Source of the DNA: Clostridiales bacterium
GTDB taxonomy: Bacteria > Bacillota > Clostridia > Tissierellales > Sedimentibacteraceae
Length of the DNA: 9,124 bases
Direction: 5' to 3'
Assembly (NCBI GenBank): GCA_003457065.1
Contig: DMJQ01000165.1
Coordinates: 18,220-27,343 of the forward strand
Part shown: piece by piece, positions 1-5,524 of the stretch
How the letters are laid out: each line of letters opens with the position of its first letter
Numbering within the stretch: position 1 is the first letter of the stretch
The notes under the pieces: generated by a model
Told to the model about the DNA's origin: nothing
Database searches by the model: none
What the model saw: the letters and a program-made list of their open reading frames with translations, nothing else
Position numbers and translations under genes: made by a program

Positions 1-175
1 TTTTGTCAGTGCTTTCCAGATTTGATTTTAAAAAGCTTTCAAAATCTACAAATTTGCTTTTGTATCCTGGGGTGGAATAGTTTGCTATATTCTCCATTGT
101 AACTTGTTGTCTGAGCCATAGCCCGTCCAATCCCTTTTTTAATAAGTTTAAATTTGCACTGTCAATAATTTTCAT
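1..175 (-). CDS. flgB: Flagellar basal-body rod protein FlgB, 5' part only
   Basis: FlgB is a proximal rod subunit of the flagellar basal body, exported by the flagellar type III system. This ORF is too short to be caught by a simple length cutoff. Translating the minus strand from the ATG at 175-173 gives 58 codons that run off the window edge without a stop. The protein starts MKIIDSANLNLLKKGLDGLW and contains ANYSTPGYK at residues 31-39, the rod/hook-family N-terminal signature (ANxxTPGYK); the preceding LLKKGLDGLWLRQQ is typical of FlgB. A strong ribosome binding site (AGGGGGG, 190-184) lies 8 bases before the ATG. In related bacteria flgB is the first gene of the large fla/che operon, which fits the long regulatory leader upstream: sigma-A-like promoter, c-di-GMP riboswitch and terminator. 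The rest of the gene lies outside the window. FlgB is favoured over FlgC or FlgG from the N-terminus and the leading position. Confidence 0.9.
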   Translation of the reverse strand, partial: MKIIDSANLNLLKKGLDGLWLRQQVTMENIANYSTPGYKSKFVDFESFLKSNLESTDK

Positions 176-207
176 TGTTTAGACCCCCCTATGCTAAAAA
201 TGAGTAT

Positions 208-252
208 AAAAAATATAATTTATTATAGTTGCCAAAGCATAATAAATTATAT
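208..252 (-). terminator. All-A/U intrinsic terminator between riboswitch and flgB
   Basis: On the minus strand a perfect 14-bp stem (ATATAATTTATTAT, 252-239, pairing with 226-213) encloses a 12-base loop (238-227) and runs directly into five further U residues (212-208). The stem contains no G-C pair; all the G and C lie in the loop. It sits after the riboswitch and 18 bases before the flgB ribosome binding site, where an expression platform is expected. Loop bases 234-227 (TGGCAACT) are perfectly complementary to the 3' strand of the riboswitch core at 287-280, so terminator formation could be coupled to ligand state. Confidence 0.75.
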
Positions 253-276
253 ATCTGTTGTAATATATAAACTTAC

Positions 277-352
277 CGATGGCAACTGGCTGCCGTAGAA
301 CATCCTTAGGCCCTGTAGTTTTGTGTCACTGCCTTTCGACAGTTTTACCTTT
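277..352 (-). promoter_or_regulatory. Cyclic di-GMP-I (GEMM) riboswitch aptamer
   Basis: Read on the minus strand, this stretch has the GEMM hallmarks in order. GGTAA (349-345) can pair with TTGCC (285-281) as a closing helix. A hairpin ACTGTC-GAAA-GGCAGT (343-328) carries the GNRA tetraloop. A conserved-looking linker GACACAAAAC follows. The second hairpin contains CCTAAG and TACGG, close to the 11-nt tetraloop receptor (CCUAAG/UAUGG) that docks the GAAA loop. The base aligned by eye with Vc2 G20, which discriminates c-di-GMP from cGAMP-type variants, is G, so c-di-GMP is the expected ligand. Class I c-di-GMP riboswitches upstream of flgB are known from clostridia, where the C. difficile example turns flagellar expression off. 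The exact boundaries and the ligand are inferred. Confidence 0.9.
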
Positions 353-370
353 TTCAATTATTAATGATTT

Positions 371-387
371 GTTAATATAATATTAAC
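371..387. repeat. 17-bp palindrome at the predicted flgB transcription start
   Basis: GTTAATATTATATTAAC consists of 7-bp perfect inverted arms around a 3-base centre. It begins about 9 bases downstream of the -10 hexamer of the candidate flgB promoter, so it covers roughly +2 to +19 of the transcript. It could be a repressor operator or a 5' hairpin that stabilises the mRNA. In such AT-rich DNA chance symmetry is also possible. Confidence 0.5.
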
Positions 388-395
388 ATAAAAGT

Positions 396-424
396 ATTAT
401 AATTGAAAGTTTTACAAATTGCAA
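396..424 (-). promoter_or_regulatory. Candidate sigma-A promoter for flgB operon
   Basis: The minus strand has TTGCAA (424-419; 4 of 6 matches to TTGACA), a 17-base spacer and a perfect TATAAT (401-396). Transcription would start near 389, about 40 bases before the riboswitch and about 215 bases before the flgB ATG. No sigma-D-like TAAA-N15-CGAT pattern was seen here, which fits an early-class flagellar operon read by the housekeeping sigma factor. Confidence 0.65.
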
Positions 425-441
425 GCTTTTTTGACAAATTG
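414..441. repeat. Direct repeat flanking the flgB -35 region
   Basis: ACAAATTG occurs at 414-421 and again at 434-441, a period of 20 bp or about two helical turns. On the transcribed strand this reads CAATTTGT twice; the proximal copy overlaps the -35 hexamer. Such spacing is typical of paired sites for a DNA-binding regulator, but no known regulator motif was recognised and the repeat is short. Confidence 0.35.
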
Positions 442-541
442 TGACGTGCATTTTTTTATGCTTATTTCTGTTTGTTGGTGCTATAAATGGATTTTTATAC
501 AGTTTTTAAGGTGATATGCTCTATTTTTAAACAAAGCAAAA

Positions 542-566
542 CATGGATGTTAAATAAATATCCATG
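542..566 (-). repeat. Stem-loop between csrA terminator and flgB promoter
   Basis: CATGGAT (566-560 on the minus strand) and ATCCATG (548-542) form a perfect 7-bp stem around an 11-base loop, followed by TTTTGCTTTGTTT. It could be a weak backup terminator behind csrA. The remainder of the 613-425 stretch shows no ORF of note, no RNA family I recognise and no good promoter apart from the flgB one. Confidence 0.35.
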
Positions 567-613
567 CTTAGAATTTAAATATATTTTACCGACCAAAAAA
601 TATTTTGAAAAAT

Positions 614-668
614 AAAAAAAGCGCAGAACTTTTTTAAATAATTTTACATTATTTATACTTTTCCGCGC
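614..668 (-). terminator. Intrinsic terminator of the flgM-csrA operon, overlapping csrA
   Basis: On the minus strand GCGCGGAA (668-661) pairs with TTCTGCGC (628-621), with one G-U wobble. A second inner stem is AAATAAT (654-648) with ATTATTT (642-636). Seven U residues follow (620-614). The wobble pairs only in the minus-strand RNA, which supports the orientation. The 5' arm lies within the last codons of csrA and the inner stem covers its stop codon (651-649). Confidence 0.8.
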
Positions 669-891
669 CTTTTAATCTGTCTTTTATATCATTTAAGCTA
701 ATTTTATTTATTTTTTCAGAAGCAGTAAGATTAAATTCACAAGTTTCTGCCAGTTCTTTTCTTGTTATCTTTATTTCTTTCAGGGCATTAATGGCTATTT
801 TCACCTTATCCTGAGAAATTTCAGAAATAATAACCTCAATGTCATCGCCGATAAGTATCGACTCTGATACTTTCCTTTTTATCACTAACAT
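649..891 (-). CDS. csrA: Carbon storage / translational regulator CsrA
   Basis: CsrA is a small homodimeric RNA-binding protein that binds GGA motifs near ribosome binding sites. In Bacillus it represses flagellin (hag) translation until sequestered by FliW. The 80-residue product has the beta-strand core MLVIKRKVSESILIGDDIEV and the RKEL segment with Arg44, the residue critical for RNA binding in characterised homologs; Leu2, Val3 and Arg6 also fit. It has a C-terminal extension relative to the 61-residue enterobacterial protein; such an extension contacts FliW in Bacillus. Differences from the usual pattern are Ser9 where RKxGES has Gly, and A-L-K-E where A-P-K-E is common. The ATG overlaps the fliW stop (ATGTTAG, 7 bases shared) and GGAGAG precedes it, implying translational coupling. 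No flagellin gene follows; the operon ends here. Confidence 0.93.
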   Translation of the reverse strand: MLVIKRKVSESILIGDDIEVIISEISQDKVKIAINALKEIKITRKELAETCEFNLTASEKINKISLNDIKDRLKGAEKYK

Positions 892-1340
892 TTGCTCTCC
901 TCCTCAGCTACGATAATGTTGTACCTGAGTGGATATGTGTTCTGAAGTATAACCTGCTTTGCAGTCCTTGTCTTTGGATTTATTGCAATGGGACTCTTCA
1001 AATTGACAACAGACTCTTTAATATTTTCTTTTATTATTGCAATTACTAAATATTTTAATTCTGATTCATTTTCAGCTTCGAGCTCAGTTAAATCCTCTTC
1101 CGGCAAACTCGGCTCATAGCTTCTAAAAATTGTGTACGGGTCTATAAGTACAAAAGATAAATCAGTGTTGTCGAGAGACTGAAGGAACATTACGTCATCC
1201 TCAGGGCTATCCTTTAATATTACATAGTTTTTGTAATCAGCAAACCCGTACATACCGCATGTAAAATTTATTATATCTTCTTCTTTAACTGTCATTTCAC
1301 CGAAATCCCTTGTTTTCATATTTATTTCTTTATCAAGCAA
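885..1340 (-). CDS. fliW: Flagellar assembly factor FliW
   Basis: FliW binds flagellin and antagonises CsrA, closing the FliW-flagellin-CsrA partner switch that matches flagellin synthesis to export. The protein (151 aa from TTG, 144 aa from the internal ATG at 1319) has the family pattern: TRDFGEMTV, then EEDIINFTCGMYGFADYKNYVIL, a central SLDNTDLSFVLIDP and AIIKENIKESVVNLKSPIAINPKTRTAKQVIL. The family normally runs about 130-150 residues. The TTG at 1340 is chosen because AAGGAG lies 10 bases upstream inside the preceding gene, while the ATG at 1319 has no good site; family alignment would also permit the ATG. The TTG start overlaps the stop of the DUF6470 gene by 8 bases, and the fliW stop overlaps the csrA start, so the three genes look translationally coupled. 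Confidence 0.93.
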   Translation of the reverse strand: MLDKEINMKTRDFGEMTVKEEDIINFTCGMYGFADYKNYVILKDSPEDDVMFLQSLDNTDLSFVLIDPYTIFRSYEPSLPEEDLTELEAENESELKYLVIAIIKENIKESVVNLKSPIAINPKTRTAKQVILQNTYPLRYNIIVAEEESKC

Positions 1341-1941
1341 AAGTATCTATCTCCTTATAATTAGGATTCGCACTTGGCGGAACAAAAATCGGGGTACCCA
1401 CATAATTTATTTCTACCCTCGGGTATTCCTTGACAATAAATTCAATGCTTCCCGGTATATAATTTATATGAGGTCTTTCAATATTCCAATCAAAATTAAG
1501 CTTATCCGTTTCAAAGTTCGTGTATATTCCGCCTATGTCCCAGGAAATATCCGGACCTACCTTTGGCGCAAAACCGAGATTAAAATTTACATCGCTGAAA
1601 AACTTCCGCATTGCCAACTCAGGATATGGATTGTTCATTATGCTAACATTAAGCATAAGGCTGCCTTCTCTCGCATAGGATGCAGTTGCTTCATAGGCTG
1701 CCTTGACGCCTTTTTTGGCATAATCATCCACAGATCGCATTGCGCTTTTAATTCCTGCGGAGTACCTTGCTTCAACTGTATCGATATTTAATTTTGTGGG
1801 CTTCGTCTTCATTTGGAATCCGCCCTTTTCTCTTTTCATTTTATATGTGGCATCAGTGTTTGTCATTTCGTATCGCGCTTTATTAATCTTAAATTCAAAT
1901 GACATAGGAATACTCTTAATTTCTAAAAGCGGTTCTATCAT
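1333..1941 (-). CDS. DUF6470 / YviE-like flagellar-operon protein of unknown function
   Basis: This 202-residue protein resembles the YviE/DUF6470 family, found between flgL and fliW in Bacillus and clostridia; its function is not established. It begins MIEPLLEIKSIPMSFEFKIN, with short repeating beta-like segments (FEFKINKARYEM, PTKLNIDTVEARYSAG). A helical middle part rich in Ala, Lys and Glu (KKGVKAAYEATASYAREG, about 76-93) follows, then a beta-rich half with alternating hydrophobic and polar residues and two segments around PHINYIPGSIEFIV. No signal peptide, transmembrane segment or catalytic motif is visible. The ATG at 1941 has AAGGAG 9 bases upstream, overlapping the flgL end; 15 bases separate the genes. 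The assignment rests on gene position, length and the N-terminal pattern. Confidence 0.8.
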   Translation of the reverse strand: MIEPLLEIKSIPMSFEFKINKARYEMTNTDATYKMKREKGGFQMKTKPTKLNIDTVEARYSAGIKSAMRSVDDYAKKGVKAAYEATASYAREGSLMLNVSIMNNPYPELAMRKFFSDVNFNLGFAPKVGPDISWDIGGIYTNFETDKLNFDWNIERPHINYIPGSIEFIVKEYPRVEINYVGTPIFVPPSANPNYKEIDTFA

Positions 1942-1956
1942 AATAACATCTCCTTG

Positions 1957-2964
1957 CTATTTCATAAAATCTATAAAACTGTTTTGGAGGATCTTATTTC
2001 CCATTGACAGTGCTGCATTGTAAGCATACCTCTGCATGCTGAAATCAACTATTGCTTCCGCAGGATCAACATACTCTACATTGAGAATCTTTTCATTCAA
2101 ATTAAATTGGCTGTCTTCATTACGGAGCTTTAAAAAATCCAGATAATTTGTTTTTGCCCCTATGTCTGTTACATTTACCAAAACCTGTTTTTTCTGTTCT
2201 TCGTATTTTTCTATGTACGGAGTAATTTTTTCCAGTGAAAAATCCGTGCTTCTTAATTCATCTTTTATTTTTCCTATCAGTGAATACAGATTATTCGGTA
2301 TGCCGTCTGCGGTTCCGTCTTCTGTTCCGTACCCTATAAATTTTATTCCGGACATGGACATATCAAAAACCGTGTCTTCATTTAAAACTCCGTTTTCAAA
2401 AGTCATTCCGAGACCCAAGTCCACGTTGATTGTTTCCTTGACTAAATTTTCCAGCTGTTTCAGCTCATCAGGATCTGTAGTATTCACATTGATGCCCTTA
2501 AAATATAGCTGTCCGTCATCCTTCACCGTAAAAGGAATTTCATCTCTGCTGGTACCTCCGAACACATACTTGCTTTCACACTTGCCGTTAAGTGAAGTAA
2601 GTATTGTATTTTGCAGGTTGTCAAGTTCCTTGGCTATAACTTCCCTCTCCTCGGCACCCATCGTGCCGGTTATTCCTTTTAAATATGACGTGTAGACTCT
2701 TTCCACATTATTGCTTATTTCGGTCAGATTCGTCTCTGCAGTCGTAAGAAATGAATCAACGTCCCTTATGTTGGTATCATACATTTCTGTAGTCCTGTAT
2801 TCTCTTCTTAGCTTATATGCCTTAATAGCAGATACAGGGTCTTCGGAGCCCTTGAAAAACTTTCTGCCGGTAGAAACCCTGTCATGCAGATAGTACAGCT
2901 CATTGGCAGACTTGTTCAGATTCCTTACATATTTGTTTGACATCATTCCTGTTGTAATTCTCAT
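1957..2964 (-). CDS. flgL: Flagellar hook-associated protein 3 FlgL
   Basis: FlgL (HAP3) is the second hook-filament junction protein, sitting between FlgK and the flagellin filament; it is exported unfolded through the flagellar secretion channel. The 335-residue product has the flagellin-like N-terminal helix (MRITTGMMSNKYVRNLNKSA, then the RVSTGRKFFKGSEDPVSA segment at about 31-46, the FlgL form of the flagellin signature). It has a variable central region and a C-terminal flagellin-like helix with VDFSMQRYAYNAALSMGNKI near the end. Length is in the normal range of roughly 300-400 aa. GAGGTGAT lies just before the ATG at 2964, and flgK ends 16 bases upstream, so the two HAP genes are co-transcribed. 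Confidence 0.95.
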   Translation of the reverse strand: MRITTGMMSNKYVRNLNKSANELYYLHDRVSTGRKFFKGSEDPVSAIKAYKLRREYRTTEMYDTNIRDVDSFLTTAETNLTEISNNVERVYTSYLKGITGTMGAEEREVIAKELDNLQNTILTSLNGKCESKYVFGGTSRDEIPFTVKDDGQLYFKGINVNTTDPDELKQLENLVKETINVDLGLGMTFENGVLNEDTVFDMSMSGIKFIGYGTEDGTADGIPNNLYSLIGKIKDELRSTDFSLEKITPYIEKYEEQKKQVLVNVTDIGAKTNYLDFLKLRNEDSQFNLNEKILNVEYVDPAEAIVDFSMQRYAYNAALSMGNKILQNSFIDFMK

Positions 2965-2980
2965 AATATCACCTCTATAT

Positions 2981-4591
2981 TTACATTCTGTTGATTAATG
3001 TATCCAGCATTTCATCCAATGTGGTCATAAGTTTTGCGGCTGCATTGTAAGACTTGCTGTACTGCAGCAGGTTGACACCTTCTTCATTTAAATCAACCGA
3101 AGACATGCTGCTTCTTGCATAATCAAGCTGATACTGTGATTCAGCATACGTGTCGTATGAAGTCTGTACATCATTCTTATGCAGATTCAGCCTGCTTATG
3201 GTATACGTCAGAAATTCCTGGAAATTTCCTTCGAACAACGGCTTTGAAGCTGAAGTTTCAAATGTTTCCTTTGACCCGAATTTTGAAACCATTCTTAATA
3301 TGTTATCCACAGCGCCCGTGCCGTCACCGGTATGTTTTTTGATCGTATTGGTAATATATGAACCTGCAGCATTCGCCCAGTCGTCTGAGATTTTAATATT
3401 GCCTGCAGTAATCTTCCCGGATTTATCTCTTGCTTCAAAAAGAGGCTTTAAAATACCGTCTTCAAGCTTACCGTCTGCACCAAATATCGGATTACCATCC
3501 GCATCAAATTTTGTGGCTTCTGTATTCAGCTCATTCATTTCTTCCGCAAATTTTTGAGCCAGCGTATCCAGCATACTTTCAAAGTACAGGACACCTTTGG
3601 CATTTTCGAAAGGATCCGTCGCCGATGTGGCAAAATCACCCTTTCCGTTAAGGAATTTCAGATATCCTTCTATCTGTCCGCCCTTTATGTTTGAGTTAAA
3701 ATCTGCATCATCAAAATTCTTACCTTCTGTATCGGTTAGCTTTAATGCCACCTTATCCGTAATCGTATCATTCATGGCAAGCGTCGCATGTTTGTCATTA
3801 TCAACCAGTTTAATATTTTTCTTCGGAACCGACCCATCGTCCGAGCCTTTCAGCTCTATCGACAGCACATCTACTGTTTTGCCGCCGCCGATGGACTCCG
3901 GTGTAACAACAACCTCAATATCAAGGTAACTTGAAAGTTCATCTATGAGCATATTTCGCTGGTCGTTTAATTCAAGTGCAGGATTGCCGCTTATGTTGTC
4001 GTTCCTTATCTGCTTATTTAATTTTGCAATGTTATCCATAAGCTGGTTAACCTTTACCAGAGCTCCGTCTCTGAGATACTCCAGCTGCTGGTCTCCGATC
4101 GTATTTATCTGCTGTGAATAATTATTGAGCATTTGCGTCAGCATCTGTGCGGAAGTTCGCACAACACCTTCCATAACAGGGTCTGACGGGCTTGATGCCA
4201 GTGAATGCAGTTGAGCCAGCAAATCAGAGAACTGACCTTCTAACTTTTCCGTTGAAATTTCGTCCATTACACTTTCTAAATCATTTAACGCTTCTAACTG
4301 TACCTCTTCGCTGCCCGCTTTAGCAGCCTGCAGTCTGTATCTCAAATCAAGGAATTCATCCCTGTACTGGCTCACACCATTAGCCTGAACACCTTGTCCG
4401 ATAACTACTCCCGTCGGTCCGTACTTGATATCCCTTGTGTTGAAAGCAACAGAATTTATATCAAGGCGTTGCCTGGTGTAACCACTTGTATTAATATTTG
4501 ACATATTCTGTCCTACGACATCCATTATGCTCTGGTTGACCTTTAATGCGCTTGTGGCTGTTCTAAATCCTAAAAAAGTTGATCTAAGCAT
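2981..4591 (-). CDS. flgK: Flagellar hook-associated protein 1 FlgK
   Basis: FlgK (HAP1) caps the hook and forms the first ring of the hook-filament junction. The 536-residue product has the rod/hook-family N-terminus (STFLGFRTATSALKVNQ, then GQNMSNINTSGYTRQR at about 28-43, the ANxxTxGYxR-type signature). A FlgK-type helical region includes SDLLAQLHSLASSPSDP, followed by a long variable domain and the conserved C-terminal helix SSVDLNEEGVNLLQYSKSYNAAAKLM, which ends DEMLDTLINRM. Length is typical of the family (about 450-650). The ATG at 4591 is supported by AAGGAG 7 bases upstream. A 147-base gap with predicted secondary structure precedes it, which is unusual in this tightly packed operon and may affect its expression relative to flgM and flgN. 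Confidence 0.96.
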   Translation of the reverse strand: MLRSTFLGFRTATSALKVNQSIMDVVGQNMSNINTSGYTRQRLDINSVAFNTRDIKYGPTGVVIGQGVQANGVSQYRDEFLDLRYRLQAAKAGSEEVQLEALNDLESVMDEISTEKLEGQFSDLLAQLHSLASSPSDPVMEGVVRTSAQMLTQMLNNYSQQINTIGDQQLEYLRDGALVKVNQLMDNIAKLNKQIRNDNISGNPALELNDQRNMLIDELSSYLDIEVVVTPESIGGGKTVDVLSIELKGSDDGSVPKKNIKLVDNDKHATLAMNDTITDKVALKLTDTEGKNFDDADFNSNIKGGQIEGYLKFLNGKGDFATSATDPFENAKGVLYFESMLDTLAQKFAEEMNELNTEATKFDADGNPIFGADGKLEDGILKPLFEARDKSGKITAGNIKISDDWANAAGSYITNTIKKHTGDGTGAVDNILRMVSKFGSKETFETSASKPLFEGNFQEFLTYTISRLNLHKNDVQTSYDTYAESQYQLDYARSSMSSVDLNEEGVNLLQYSKSYNAAAKLMTTLDEMLDTLINRM

Positions 4592-4738
4592 ATGTTTCTC
4601 CTTAATCTAACAAAGTTTATTTTAAATGTTTTTGCGTTGTGCAGAAAACACACCCCAGCATTTCAACGAGGCGATAGACCCAACACTATTTCCAATAATT
4701 ATCGGTAATATTATGAGGTTGGGAGTTTTTACGCATCG
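4592..4738 (-). other. Structured gap between flgN and flgK (candidate leader RNA)
   Basis: This is the longest gap within the flgM-csrA operon, with no convincing ORF. On the minus strand it can fold into nested helices: a closing TGCGT/ACGCA helix (4735-4731 with 4637-4633); CCCAAC/GTTGGG (4723-4718 with 4684-4679); inside that, CCGAT-AATT-ATTGG (4705-4692) with a G-U wobble that pairs only in this orientation; and an alternative CGTTG/CAACG helix (4668-4664 with 4639-4635) that competes with the closing one. No RNA family was recognised. It may be a leader acting on flgK, a processing site or a small palindromic element. Confidence 0.4.
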
Positions 4739-5197
4739 TTATATTTTTTTGGAAATTATCAGACTTTTTGCTTTGCCTGGTTTATGTTCTATATCAGTGT
4801 ATGTATTTTCCTTTTCTCCCAGTTGGCTCATTGCCTTGTCCACCCTATGGAGCCTTACCTCAATAAGGGTTTTGCACATGCCGTTTATTTTTTTTACCTC
4901 TGTGATTAATTCGTTAAGCTCATTATAAGCATCACTCAGCAGCGGTTTTTCTTCATCGTCTGATAATTCTATTATTTCTTTTAAGGTTTTATCTCCAAAG
5001 CCCATCACTTCTGAAAGCTGTTCTCTTTTTTGCTCAGCACCTCTCATCTTTAAGTAATAAGCCTGTTCTTTCGCAACTATTTCATCCAGAGCTTTAATAT
5101 CGGCCTTTATGACAGCATCATATTTTTTATGTTCCAATTCCAAAAAATTACCATATAACTGAGCATTTTCTTTAAGCAAATTATACAATGTATTCAT
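4739..5197 (-). CDS. flgN: Flagellar export chaperone FlgN
   Basis: FlgN is the cytosolic chaperone that binds FlgK and FlgL and pilots them to the export gate. The 152-residue product is almost entirely helical and charged: MNTLYNLLKENAQLYGNFLELEHKKYDAVIKAD is the typical FlgN-family start, followed by LDEIVAKEQAYYLKMRGAEQKREQLSEVMG and a further coiled-coil LITEVKKINGMCKTLIEVRLHRVDKAMSQL. A polar, Lys-rich tail follows. No signal peptide or membrane segment is visible. The ATG at 5197 has AAGGGG about 8 bases upstream, overlapping the flgM stop 10 bases away. Its position directly ahead of flgK, its client's gene, is the usual one (yvyG in Bacillus). FlgN sequences are weakly conserved, so the call relies on both the N-terminal pattern and context. 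Confidence 0.88.
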   Translation of the reverse strand: MNTLYNLLKENAQLYGNFLELEHKKYDAVIKADIKALDEIVAKEQAYYLKMRGAEQKREQLSEVMGFGDKTLKEIIELSDDEEKPLLSDAYNELNELITEVKKINGMCKTLIEVRLHRVDKAMSQLGEKENTYTDIEHKPGKAKSLIISKKI

Positions 5198-5207
5198 ATT
5201 CTACCCC

Positions 5208-5489
5208 TTATCTTAATAGCCTTCGTGCAATTTCTTCCACGTCTATATTATAGGATTTGTCATCAACGCTGTTTTTTATTCTGCTGAGCTTGTCTGCGGT
5301 TGTTTCTTTATTAATTGCCGATACAACATCTTTTTTAACAGAAACTACATCTGAGCTCGCATTCTCATCGGCAACCCTGCTTTTAATATCTATTACATCG
5401 TATTTTCTTTCCCTTGCCGATCTTTCGTTCTTAATCGTCTTAGAACTGCTTTTGTAACTCATATAATTGTTAATATTTTGGATTTTCAT
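5208..5489 (-). CDS. flgM: Anti-sigma-28 (sigma-D) factor FlgM
   Basis: FlgM holds the flagellar sigma factor (FliA/sigma-D) inactive until the hook is complete and FlgM is exported. The 93-residue product has a disordered, Ser/Lys-rich N-terminal half (MKIQNINNYMSYKSSS) and the conserved sigma-binding C-terminal helices, LSRIKNSVDDKSYNIDVEEIARRLL, matching the FlgM pattern (x-IK-x-x-I-x-x-G-x-Y-x-V-D-x-x-x-I-A-x-x-L-L). Length is normal at about 90 residues. The ATG at 5489 is preceded by AGGGGA. A sigma-D promoter ends about 35 bases upstream, so FlgM would be made by the sigma factor it inhibits, the usual negative feedback. flgN follows after 10 bases. Confidence 0.92.
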   Translation of the reverse strand: MKIQNINNYMSYKSSSKTIKNERSARERKYDVIDIKSRVADENASSDVVSVKKDVVSAINKETTADKLSRIKNSVDDKSYNIDVEEIARRLLR

Positions 5490-5524
5490 AAAAATTTCCC
5501 CTATTTATATATTTGCTAATATGA

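Noticed and set aside
277..352. Riboswitch as a cGAMP-type GEMM-Ib variant
   Set aside because: By hand alignment the discriminating position (Vc2 G20) is G, and the flagellar context fits c-di-GMP; a covariance-model alignment would settle it.
2162..2695. Plus-strand ORF of 177 codons opposite flgL, and similar plus-strand ORFs opposite flgK, the chemoreceptor and the CheW genes
   Set aside because: Each lies antisense to a strongly recognised minus-strand gene, shows no family pattern, and is Ser/Phe/Leu-rich as expected from the complement of helical, charged coding sequence.
4697..4711. CCGATAAT in the flgN-flgK gap as a sigma-D -10 for flgK
   Set aside because: The only TAAA upstream is about 21 bases away rather than 15, and the element is part of a hairpin; the flgM and cheW promoters have exact spacing.
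4689..4736. Minus-strand mini-ORF of 16 codons (ATG 4736) in the flgN-flgK gap
   Set aside because: It has no ribosome binding site at proper distance and a stop after 16 codons; it could be a leader peptide, but nothing supports translation.
4626..4928. Plus-strand ORF of 100 codons across the flgN-flgK gap and flgN
   Set aside because: It has no ribosome binding site or recognisable motif, and most of it is antisense to flgN.
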